NCBI GenBank assembly: GCA_029976065.1
Contig: JARKNV010000033.1
Coordinates: 1-58,226 of the forward strand
Direction: 5' to 3'
Length of the DNA stretch: 58,226 nt
Source: Selenomonadales bacterium
GTDB lineage: Bacteria; Bacillota; Negativicutes; Sporomusales; UBA7701
The position numbers and the translations under genes are program-made. The stretch's first letter is position 1. Each line of letters starts with the position of its first letter. Positions 49,207 through 56,823 of this stretch are shown here, piece by piece. The notes beneath the pieces were generated by a model. That model worked only from the letters and a program-made list of their open reading frames with translations, did not search any database and was not told the DNA's origin.

Positions 49207-50495
49207 CATAAACATATCTCCCCGTTTCTCATCACCAGGCGTCCGCCGACGATCGTCGCCACCGCCCGGCCTTTAAGCATTTTTCCTGCAAACGGGGTAC
49301 ATTTCCCCCGAGTATAAAACTGCGCGCTGTCCACCGTCCACTCCACCTCCGGATCGAGCACCACGACATCCGCCGCCGCCCCGGGCTTAAGGCTGCCCGC
49401 CTCCAGGCCCAGCACCCGCGCCGGCGCCGCCGTCAGCTTCTCGATAATCTCCGGCAGCGTCAGCTTGCCGGTATGGTAAAGCCCCGTCAGCACCACGCCC
49501 ACCGCCGTCTCCAGCCCGGCGAAGCCGCTCGGCGCGTAGCGGAACTCCACATCCTTCTCCTCGAACGCGTGCGGCGCGTGGTCGGTCGCGATGCAGTCGA
49601 TCGTCCCGTCCTTCAGCCCGGCAATCAGCGCCTCCACATGTTCCTTCGACCTCAGCGGCGGATTCACCTTCGCCGCCGGATCGTAGCCGATCACCGCCTC
49701 ATCCGTCAGCGTCAGATTATGGGGCGTCGCCTCGGCCGTCACTCTCACGCCGCGCGCCTTCGCCCGGCGGATCAGCTCCACCGCCCCGGCCGTGCTCACA
49801 TGCGCCACATGCAGCCGTCCGCCCGTATACTCCGCCAGCAGAATATCGCGGCCCACCGCGATATCCTCGGCCACCGCCGGCCGGCCCTTCAGGCCCAGCA
49901 TCGCCGACACCGCGCCCTCGTGCATGAAGCCCTCCTCCACCAGCGACTCCTCCTCGGCGTGCGAAATAATCAGCCCGCCGAACATCCCCGCGTACTCGAA
50001 CCCCGTCCGCAGAATCTTCGCGCTCGCCACATGGTGGCCGTCGTCGGAAAGCGCCACCGCCCCGGCCAGCAGCATATCGCCGACCTCCGCCAGCTCCTTG
50101 CCCTCCTGGCCCTTCGTCAGCGCGCCGATAACCTTGATATTCACCAGCCCCTCCACCTCGGCGCGGCGGAGCAGGCCGTTCACCAGCACCGCGTTATCCA
50201 CCGCCGGGCGGGTGTTCGGCATGCTGCATACCGTCGTAAACCCGCCGGCCGCGGCCGCCTGCGACCCTGAGGCGAAATCCTCCTTCGCCTCCTGGCCGGG
50301 CTCGCGCAAATGCGCGTGCATATCTATCAGGCCGGGAGCCACCACCAGGCCGCGAGCCTCGAAAACCTCCGCCCCCGCGGCGTCGATATCGCCGCCCGCC
50401 TGCGCGATGATCCCGTCTTCGATCAAAACGTCGCCCACCTTGTCCAGCTTCTGCGCCGGGTCGATTATCCGTCCGCCTTTAAGCAATAGTTTCAA
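49206..50495 (-). CDS. pyrC: Dihydroorotase
   Basis: 429 residues, class I. Metal-binding [20 protein letters not shown], then [24 protein letters not shown] and [19 protein letters not shown] (catalytic Asp). Cyclises carbamoyl aspartate. Start is TTG with GGGAGGG seven bases upstream, overlapping the end of pyrB by 17 bp. Confidence 0.95.
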
Positions 50496-51435
50496 CTTTC
50501 GTCCCTCCCATCAGCACAAGGAACAGCACCGCCATCCGAACCGCCAGGCCGTTCTTCACCTGCTCCTGGATAACCGACTGATCGCTGTACGCCACATCCG
50601 GCGCGATTTCCAGCCCCCGGTTCATCGGGCCGGGATGCATCACCATCGCATCCGGCTTCGCCAGATCAAGCCGCTGGCGGTTTATCCCGAAAATGCGCGC
50701 GTACTCGCGGGCCGTCGGGAAAAGCCCCTTCTGCTGGCGCTCCTTCTGAATGCGGAGGATGTTCACCACATCCGCCCCCTCCAGCGCCGGCTCCACCCGG
50801 TCGTACACCTTCACGCCCATCTGCTCAATATCGCGCGGCAGCAGCGTCCGCGGCCCGGCCACCGACACCTCCGCTCCCAGCTTCAACAACGCCCAGATAT
50901 TCGACCGCGCCACCCGGCTGTGGAGAATATCGCCCACGATCGCCACCTTCAGCCCGGCGATCGTCCCCTTCCGCTCCTTGATCGAAAACATATCCAGCAG
51001 CCCCTGCGTCGGATGCTCGTGCTGCCCGTCGCCGGCGTTCACGATCACCGGCTTCACCACCTTGGCCGCATAGTGCGACGACCCCTCGGCCTCGTGGCGC
51101 ATCACGATCACATCCACCCCCATCGCCTCCACCGTCAGCAGCGTGTCCCTCAGGCTCTCGCCCTTCACCACGCTCGAAGCGCTTGTCGTGATATTAACCA
51201 CGTCCGCCCCCAGATACTTGCCGGCCAGCTCGAAGGAAGTGCGCGTCCTCGTGCTCGGCTCGAAAAACAAGTTCACGATCGACTTGCCCCTCAGCGTAGG
51301 CACCTTCTTTATATCCCGGTCGATGATATTCTTCATCTCCCGGGCCGTATCGAGAATCAGCTCCATCTCGGCAACGCTCATGCCCTGCAGCTCCAGAATA
51401 TCCCGGCCCCGCAGCGAAACCTGACTTTTCGTCAT
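50479..51435 (-). CDS. pyrB: Aspartate carbamoyltransferase catalytic subunit
   Basis: 318 residues. Carbamoyl-phosphate site [21 protein letters not shown] (STRT), [16 protein letters not shown], aspartate-binding [20 protein letters not shown] and [12 protein letters not shown]. First committed step of the pathway. No pyrI regulatory subunit is present, as usual in Firmicutes. ATG at 51435 after GGGAGGAGAGG. First gene of the operon, controlled by the upstream double PyrR attenuator. Confidence 0.97.
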   Translation of the reverse strand: MTKSQVSLRGRDILELQGMSVAEMELILDTAREMKNIIDRDIKKVPTLRGKSIVNLFFEPSTRTRTSFELAGKYLGADVVNITTSASSVVKGESLRDTLLTVEAMGVDVIVMRHEAEGSSHYAAKVVKPVIVNAGDGQHEHPTQGLLDMFSIKERKGTIAGLKVAIVGDILHSRVARSNIWALLKLGAEVSVAGPRTLLPRDIEQMGVKVYDRVEPALEGADVVNILRIQKERQQKGLFPTAREYARIFGINRQRLDLAKPDAMVMHPGPMNRGLEIAPDVAYSDQSVIQEQVKNGLAVRMAVLFLVLMGGTKVETIA

Positions 51436-51506
51436 CAGCCTCTCTCCTCCCGTACTCTCTTCCCATATGATACCCAGGCTGGCCGCATGCTTGCCGAACA
51501 AATAAA

Positions 51507-51535
51507 GCCTTCTCGGCACCAAGGCGCGAGAAGGC
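51507..51535 (-). terminator. pyr attenuator terminator 2 (proximal to pyrB)
   Basis: Stem GCCTTCTCGCG/CCGAGAAGGC followed on the minus strand by TTTATTTGTT. Competes with the antiterminator containing the PyrR site at 51559-51584. Confidence 0.8.
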
Positions 51536-51558
51536 CATACAAACCCTCGTATAGTTTC

Positions 51559-51584
51559 CCTTCCCGGCCTCGCAGGACCAGTTT
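51559..51584 (-). promoter_or_regulatory. PyrR binding loop 2
   Basis: Transcript reads GGTCCTGCGAGGCCGGGAAGG, matching the PyrR anti-antiterminator hairpin loop core TCCNGNGAGG. Confidence 0.8.
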
Positions 51585-51608
51585 TAAAGGTACCATATTA
51601 TCACAATA

Positions 51609-51638
51609 GCCTTCCCGCGTGTGAGAACGCAAGAAGGC
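51609..51638 (-). terminator. pyr attenuator terminator 1 (promoter-proximal)
   Basis: Stem GCCTTCTTGCG/CGCGGGAAGGC preceded by the GAGGGTTTGGCC segment also seen before terminator 2; its U-tract (TATTGTGAT) is weak. Confidence 0.6.
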
Positions 51639-51658
51639 CAAACCCTCGGCTCAAAAAT

Positions 51659-51684
51659 CCTTCCCGGTCTCACAGGACCAGCTT
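51659..51684 (-). promoter_or_regulatory. PyrR binding loop 1
   Basis: Transcript reads GGTCCTGTGAGACCGGGAAGG, the same motif as loop 2, about 100 nt earlier in the leader. Confidence 0.8.
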
Positions 51685-51707
51685 AAAGGCTATATGTTAT
51701 TGTCAAT

Positions 51708-51737
51708 ATTTTATCACCCCCAGTTTGTGCCTGTCAA
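51708..51737 (-). promoter_or_regulatory. pyr operon promoter
   Basis: Minus-strand TTGACA (51732-51737), 18-bp spacer, TAAAAT (51708-51713). The transcript would start near 51701, just before PyrR loop 1. Confidence 0.65.
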
Positions 51738-51744
51738 TAGGGGA

Positions 51745-51868
51745 AGGCGTCTCAAAAGTCCATCTGCTGTGTTGCTCCTGCGAGCGCTCCCTCCAACGTA
51801 CTTCCAGTACGCCTCCGGTCGCGTTCTCGGTGCGCCTTGCATCTGGAGCTTTTGAAACGCCTTCCGGC
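51745..51868. repeat. Intergenic palindromic repeat, copy 4
   Basis: GGCGTCTCAAAAG..CCATCTGC at the left pairs with GCATCTGG..CTTTTGAAACGCC at the right, with ACGTACTTCCAGTACG in the middle. It lies directly upstream of the pyr promoter and marks the edge of the lower-GC island. From 51870 to 52007 the sequence is AT-rich with no gene. Confidence 0.65.
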
Positions 51869-52007
51869 AATTCAAGGTTTTTTGAAAAACCTAACTTAGC
51901 AAGGCGTAACCCATTATTAGCACATGAATAATGAAACAGGGAATTATTTCGTTATATAGAATGGTAGTAATTAATCCGAAGGAAATTCTTTACTAGTAGG
52001 TGATCTT

Positions 52008-52490
52008 TTGAATCCTGAAATTAGAGAATTACTCCTAAGTGTCGATGATCCTAACGAATGGGAATTCCCCAAAGTATTTAACTATTATGAAGCAATTGGG
52101 AAGGTTAAACAAGTTAAGCCCCTAATCGAAAACGTCATTAACCAGACGCTTCAAATTGACGAGAGTGTTCAAGACGCCTCTTTTTTTACTGAGTTATTTA
52201 TTCTAGATGAAAGCCAGCGAAAGTTCAGAGATGCCGGTTTATCTCATATGCATTACGTCGATTTTGCCATTAGGTTTTCTGCTTTCGGTAGCTTAGTTTC
52301 AATATATTGCAGCAGGAATAACTCGGATTATCTAGACAAGTACCCCATCGAAAAAGTGTTGAAGATACTTAAAGAATCCGGGTATGTATTCGTTGAATCT
52401 AGCCATCTACAAGAGCCTTATGATGGTCTTCACAAATCTTTGCGTAATAGTGGTTCCTCATGGTGGATTAGGTATTTCGACTATTTATAG
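52008..52490 (+). CDS. Orphan low-GC protein, possibly an immunity protein
   Basis: 160 residues, acidic, cytosolic (no signal or membrane helix): NEWEFPKVFNYYEAIGKVKQVKPLIENVINQTL, DAGLSHMHYVDFAIRFSAFGSLVSIYC, SGSSWWIRYFDYL. No family recognised. Its base composition is far more AT-rich than the neighbouring pyr genes, which suggests recent transfer. Size, acidity and position beside the effector-like genes resemble immunity proteins of polymorphic toxins. TTG start with TAGGTGAT upstream. Confidence 0.55.
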   Translation: MNPEIRELLLSVDDPNEWEFPKVFNYYEAIGKVKQVKPLIENVINQTLQIDESVQDASFFTELFILDESQRKFRDAGLSHMHYVDFAIRFSAFGSLVSIYCSRNNSDYLDKYPIEKVLKILKESGYVFVESSHLQEPYDGLHKSLRNSGSSWWIRYFDYL

Positions 52491-52499
52491 CCCCCAAAT

Positions 52500-52690
52500 T
52501 CACTTGTCGGTTCTCGCGGCCGTCCATGGCTCGCGTCGGTCGCCGTACCCGCAAGGGGCAGGCCGCAGTTCTAAGCGCTAAAGCGCTAAGAACTTACGCA
52601 CTTACCGGCTCTCTCGCTAAGTAGCGGCCGCCGTCCTCGCTCTAAACGGTGGGTTCCCAATGCCGGGAACGCCGCACGTCTGACGAGAAC
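52500..52690. repeat. Intergenic repeat related to copy 1
   Basis: GTACCCGCAAGGGGCAGGCC is shared with the copy at about 21990; GTTCTAAGCG..CGCTAAGAAC and GGTTCCCAATGCCGGGAAC form hairpins. No gene is seen between 52491 and 52761. Confidence 0.5.
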
Positions 52691-52761
52691 GAAGCGGTAA
52701 AAAACAAGGTGGCGAGCGATACACATTCATCGCTCGCCACCTTATCCTCAATATAATTTGC

Positions 52762-53457
52762 CTATTCCGCGTCTGGCGGCTCGGTGTCATCTTCGACGGC
52801 GGTGATTACCACTGTTATCTTTTGTGTAAATTTTTTATCGGTATCTCCTTGCCCGAAATCCTGCCTCTGCTCCAGCGTGAACACTTTCCGCTCCGCTCGC
52901 TTCACTATCCAGTTGTCGGGGTAAGTATACTCCATTACGTATTTTACATGGACCTTCAGTTCGTACAGGTGATGGCCGCGTTTTTCCTCCAGGATGCGTC
53001 CCTTCTTGGTAAAGCTGGCTAGTTTGCATTCGGCGAGGCGCAGTTTTATCCTCTGGGCGTAGCATTCCTCTACACGTTTCTTCTCGGCTGCGTACACCGG
53101 CCGGCTGGAGTCGAGGTAGGCCGACACCCACCGGAACCCGTCAGGCCGTTTGACGGCTTCCTCCAAAGTCTTCACATAACGTTCTGCTACATTATCTACA
53201 TAGTAGTTATACGCTTTACTCCTGCCTCCTCTAGTATCCTCCTCAATAACAAATTTTTCAAGTGGAGACACTGGCCAAACGGCCGGCGCAACCACGGGCT
53301 TAGGGTTTTCACCCTTATTAGCCGTGTCAGCAGCCGTAGGCCCGCCTAGGTTCTGTGCCTGGGCCGGCGTGGGAGACGCCACCTCTTGCCTCGTTCCGCA
53401 GCCGGCAATCAGCGCCGCTGCAACGCATAGGACCATAAAAAGACCAACCCTGGCCAC
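52762..53457 (-). CDS. Lipoprotein, candidate immunity protein
   Basis: 231 residues. Lipoprotein signal FMVLCVAAALIAGC, a Pro/Ala linker to about residue 60, then a soluble domain (EKFVIEEDTRGGRSKAYNYYVDNVAERYVKTLEEAVKRPDGFRWVSAYL, YELKVHVKYVMEYTYPDNWIVK). No family recognised. It lies directly after the muramidase-like effector gene on the same strand, and its periplasm-facing location suits protection against a wall hydrolase. GTG start with GGAG upstream. Confidence 0.6.
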   Translation of the reverse strand: MARVGLFMVLCVAAALIAGCGTRQEVASPTPAQAQNLGGPTAADTANKGENPKPVVAPAVWPVSPLEKFVIEEDTRGGRSKAYNYYVDNVAERYVKTLEEAVKRPDGFRWVSAYLDSSRPVYAAEKKRVEECYAQRIKLRLAECKLASFTKKGRILEEKRGHHLYELKVHVKYVMEYTYPDNWIVKRAERKVFTLEQRQDFGQGDTDKKFTQKITVVITAVEDDTEPPDAE

Positions 53458-53585
53458 CGAAAATCACTCCAATGACAACATGCCTCTTTATATACTAAAT
53501 TTACCATTTAGTATATAAAATGTAAATCGTTATCAGCCATTGTTATTCACACAACTAAAGAAAAAAGGGGAGCTTCGCTCCCCTT

Positions 53586-55022
53586 TTACCTATGTCTCTT
53601 CTGAAGTTCGAGCGCAGCCTGCGGTTCGTCGATGTTTAGTCGGTTCCAAACCCCGAGCATGTTATCGATCGACCCGCCGTAATACTTTAACGGTTTGCCG
53701 ATAAGATTGTGCTTACGTGCGAAATTAAGGCGTTCCTCTGCTTCTTCTGGACCAAACTTTGCTCTTATAGCCTCTTCGGTAATATATGGACCTTCTTTAC
53801 TATCAGTGCTGCCGCTCTCTTTGTATATTGCCTTGATAATCTCCTCGGCATCCTCGTTGTTTAAATCGACATATTTAAAAGCATTTTTTATTACATTTAC
53901 GGCATCATCTGACCCGTGCTGAACGGCGCGCGACCACAGCACATTTCGTAGGGCATAACTTTTGTTGTTGAAATCGAAGCCCGTCTCCTTTTTGATAGCC
54001 GCCACCGCCGGGTCGTAATACTTTTGCTTCGTGAACGCGTACTGCAAATTGAGAAATGCATCCGGATTCTCGGCGGCTATCTTCTGCCATTCGGCGTCGA
54101 AGGCGGGACCGTAATTGTTGCCGTCGGCATTGTAGGCTCTCTGCAGCCTTGCATGAACGTCCGGGTTATTGTCAGCCAGCCACGTTACGAATTCTGTCGG
54201 CACATCATTATTTGATGAAAACTGGAACGCACCGTAAGATTTACCACCCGGGTCTCCTTGTCCTCCAGATACAACGCCAGGATTGCCACTTGATTCTCCA
54301 TTTGCACTCAAATACCCCAGATGATCGCCGCCGGCAATCTGCGGCGGGCGATTTGGGTCTGTGTTTGTTCCTTGTCCCTGGTTCCGGGCTGCCCCCTCCG
54401 GCAGCGTCATATCCCCGTATGCTCCGCCGTCCGCATACCCGCCCGCATATGGGTTGGCCGCCGTATTCGTCCCTTGCCCTCCGTCATTCCCTCCCGTAGT
54501 GTAGCTCAGCGGCCTTACCGCCTCTCCCCGGCTGGGGGAACTCCCGCCGAAGTTTCGCCCGAACGGCCCTTGCCCCGGCAGCTCCCATCCTTTAATTTCA
54601 AAGCCGCCGTCCATAATCTTCGTAATCTTCCCTGTCACCGGGTTATACATAGTATCATGCAAATCCGGTTTCATCCCTCTTTTTCCGGGCGGCGCGGGCA
54701 CGTACGGTCCGGGATTAAGCTCAGGCATCTCCTCCTCCCCGTTGTCCCAGCCGTTGAGATAGAACTCCTGCCCCTTGGGGATCGCGCTCTCGTCGTACGG
54801 CTGGCCGAACATGCGCAGAATCCGCGCCTTCAGCCCCGGGTCCACCGGCCGGTACACCGTCCGCGTCGGCTGCGGCTGCTGCCATACCGCCTCCCGCCGC
54901 CGGTCCGCCTCCTCCATTTTGGACAGTTCCCACTCGATGTCCTCATCATCCATCCCCATCAAGCTGTCCGAATACCCCCTCTCCCGCATCCTCCTAAGAT
55001 ACTCTTCCACTCTGCTACCCAT
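53586..55022 (-). CDS. Modular protein with shared N-terminal domain and muramidase/chitosanase-like C-terminus
   Basis: 478 residues. Residues 1-205 are almost identical to those of the protein at 56824 (MGSRVEEYLRRMRERGY; FGQPYDESAIPKGQEFYL; MYNPVTGKITKIMDGG), with no signal peptide. After a Gly/Asn/Gln-rich linker the C-terminus differs completely: GESSGNPGVVSGG, DPGGKSYGAFQFSSN, FVTWLADNNP, LWSRAVQHG, a pattern I associate with lysozyme-superfamily hydrolases of phage and effector type. The candidate acid is Glu in GESSG. Unique C-terminus next to a lipoprotein gene suggests a toxin with immunity partner. Confidence 0.65.
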   Translation of the reverse strand: MGSRVEEYLRRMRERGYSDSLMGMDDEDIEWELSKMEEADRRREAVWQQPQPTRTVYRPVDPGLKARILRMFGQPYDESAIPKGQEFYLNGWDNGEEEMPELNPGPYVPAPPGKRGMKPDLHDTMYNPVTGKITKIMDGGFEIKGWELPGQGPFGRNFGGSSPSRGEAVRPLSYTTGGNDGGQGTNTAANPYAGGYADGGAYGDMTLPEGAARNQGQGTNTDPNRPPQIAGGDHLGYLSANGESSGNPGVVSGGQGDPGGKSYGAFQFSSNNDVPTEFVTWLADNNPDVHARLQRAYNADGNNYGPAFDAEWQKIAAENPDAFLNLQYAFTKQKYYDPAVAAIKKETGFDFNNKSYALRNVLWSRAVQHGSDDAVNVIKNAFKYVDLNNEDAEEIIKAIYKESGSTDSKEGPYITEEAIRAKFGPEEAEERLNFARKHNLIGKPLKYYGGSIDNMLGVWNRLNIDEPQAALELQKRHR

Positions 55023-55153
55023 GTCCTCTCTCCCTTTATTGCCGTTTTCGGCGCATATAGCAAACTTGGCTCCGCCAAGCCTCCCGGCGTAGGCGAAGCC
55101 ATAGTTGCCCTTATGTCTATCAGAAAGGTTGCGCTTTCTGATAGACGAAAAAT

Positions 55154-55246
55154 AAGAAGACCGCCCTCCGGCGGTCTTCTTCACGCTACTATCATATCAC
55201 ACCTTATTGCCCCGACAGTTCACTAAAAGTCCACAAATCGTTCAAA
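55154..55246 (-). repeat. Conserved -10/hairpin module, copy B
   Basis: Matches 2490-2585. Minus strand: invariant upstream box, TATGAT (55191-55196), then hairpin GAAGACCGCC/GGCGGTCTTC (55154-55183) with TTATTTTTCG. Lies about 130 bp upstream of the effector start. A second stem, CTATCAGAAAG/CTTTCTGATAG, follows at 55114-55142. Confidence 0.6.
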
Positions 55247-55318
55247 CGAAAACGCTTCTCAAAAAACTTCCCAAATACATGATGCTTCAAATTAGTTACC
55301 CGGGAGCTTTCGTCTCTC

Positions 55319-55816
55319 CTATTCCTCATTTCCCTTGTACTCGAACTCGATCTCCCCGCCGAGACGGTGATAATACGCCATCAGTTGCAGCGTTCTCTCC
55401 CGCAACCGGTAGCGGTAAGCGCTGCCTTGCTGCACGATGAAGATTGTCCCGGAATTGTTGCTTAGCGCCTTGCTAGTGAAGCGTTGTTCGTTCTCATGGT
55501 ATTGCAGCCACCCGACCTGCGCTTCGATAAGCAGTTCCTTCTCCTCGTCGTTAAGTTTAAGCAGCAGCTTCTGGTAAATGACGTTCAGTTCCCGGTCCCA
55601 TAACTTGATATATTTCTTATTAACGTCAGCCATACCGTAGGTAGTGCCGTTCTCCGGGTTGAGCATGTCACGCTTGTAATCCCGGTCAAGGGGATTGCTT
55701 TCAAGCGTTTCTCGTAATTGGCCTGTCATGGCATAAGTGTAATACCCTTCTGCAATGCTCCCAAGAGGCAAAGTAAGAACTAAAACCAAAACTAGCAGGA
55801 TAACTGTTTTTCTCAT
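55319..55816 (-). CDS. LprI/DUF1311-like exported lysozyme-inhibitor-family protein
   Basis: 165 residues. Signal peptide MRKTVILLVLVLVLTLPLGSIA, then NKKYIKLWDRELNVIYQKLLLKLNDEEKELLIEAQVGWLQYHENEQRF, the DUF1311 (LprI N-terminal) pattern: L-N-x-x-Y-x-x-L, then LxxAQxxWxxxRxxxC-like. LprI is reported as a lysozyme inhibitor in mycobacteria. The family Cys residues are absent. The ATG follows the stop of the upstream gene without a gap (TAAATG), so the two are coupled. Candidate immunity factor. Confidence 0.7.
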   Translation of the reverse strand: MRKTVILLVLVLVLTLPLGSIAEGYYTYAMTGQLRETLESNPLDRDYKRDMLNPENGTTYGMADVNKKYIKLWDRELNVIYQKLLLKLNDEEKELLIEAQVGWLQYHENEQRFTSKALSNNSGTIFIVQQGSAYRYRLRERTLQLMAYYHRLGGEIEFEYKGNEE

Positions 55817-56710
55817 TTAATAACTCCCTGCTTTCTCCCTCAGGAAAAAGTCCCTCCAAACCTCATTCTCGGCTTTTATATTCTCCGCTATATCCTCATA
55901 CTTGATTTCGAATTCCGCGTGGTCCCCGATGGGGTGTGGAGCATTCACGCTGATACCCAGGGAATTCGGTGTAAAATAGCAATAATTGCTTGGCAGTCGC
56001 CCTTTCTGGGCCACTTCGTCCGCTTCGTTGAAACGTCTTACCGTGTCGGTGACCTTATTGAATGGCGTGCTGTCGATCAAAATTTGTTTCCCGGATAGCG
56101 CGCCGGGGTGGGGACTGACGGTTCTGATATTCTCGTGCCGGAATTTCTCCACAAAACCCTCGTCTATCCTCACAACATCCTTCAGCTTAACTTTTTTCAC
56201 CTGAGCGATATCGATGTTGGTCGTATAGAAGAAATGGTTCGGGTGCGGTGTGCCTTTAACATATCCCACCCCGCTATATTGAATGCTCAGCAGGTTGTCG
56301 CTCTGCCAGGTAATTTTATAGTCGATCGGCAACGTGAATAGCCTTTTGTCCGTGTAATTGAGAAACTGGCCTGGTACCGCCTCACTCCTAATCAAATCGT
56401 TGATTCTGATCTGTCGTTCTTCATCGTCCAGATTGATGATCTGCGGGTACCGTATGGCGATATCCATTGTATCATTGTAGGCTATATAAGTTTCAGTGAT
56501 TATCTGATATTTCGTCGGCCAAGTTACCGACTTGTCGGTGGGCCATTTCTCATCGTTCCTCTTAAGGACTTCTTGCGCCTCCGACCCGGTTTTCGCATAC
56601 GTCGCCGCGCTCGCCCCGGCACTTACCGCATCTTTCAACCCCCCGCCGGCTCCGGTCAGTAATACCACCAGTAAAAACATCGTAATAATAAGGATATTGC
56701 TGATCCTCAC
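55817..56710 (-). CDS. RsiV-like DUF4163/DUF3298 exported protein
   Basis: 297 residues. N-terminal signal or anchor (ISNILIITMFLLVVLLTGAGGG), then DIAIRYPQIINLDDEERQIRINDLI, LLSIQYSGVGYVKGTPHPNHFFYTTNIDIAQVKKVKLKDVV, the DUF4163/DUF3298 architecture also used by the RsiV ectodomain, which binds lysozyme. It lacks a cytosolic anti-sigma part. GTG at 56710 is chosen for its GGGGAGGG site. Lies directly after the GH19 effector gene, so a binding or inhibiting role against that hydrolase is inferred. Confidence 0.65.
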   Translation of the reverse strand: MRISNILIITMFLLVVLLTGAGGGLKDAVSAGASAATYAKTGSEAQEVLKRNDEKWPTDKSVTWPTKYQIITETYIAYNDTMDIAIRYPQIINLDDEERQIRINDLIRSEAVPGQFLNYTDKRLFTLPIDYKITWQSDNLLSIQYSGVGYVKGTPHPNHFFYTTNIDIAQVKKVKLKDVVRIDEGFVEKFRHENIRTVSPHPGALSGKQILIDSTPFNKVTDTVRRFNEADEVAQKGRLPSNYCYFTPNSLGISVNAPHPIGDHAEFEIKYEDIAENIKAENEVWRDFFLREKAGSY

Positions 56711-56823
56711 GCGATTGCCCTCCCCACAAATCTTACTAGAAAAAGGAAGTTTCGGGCTGGTTTGTATCATTATACCATACAAACCAGCCCGAAAACATAT
56801 TCTGCCAAATTATGCGGTTTTTG

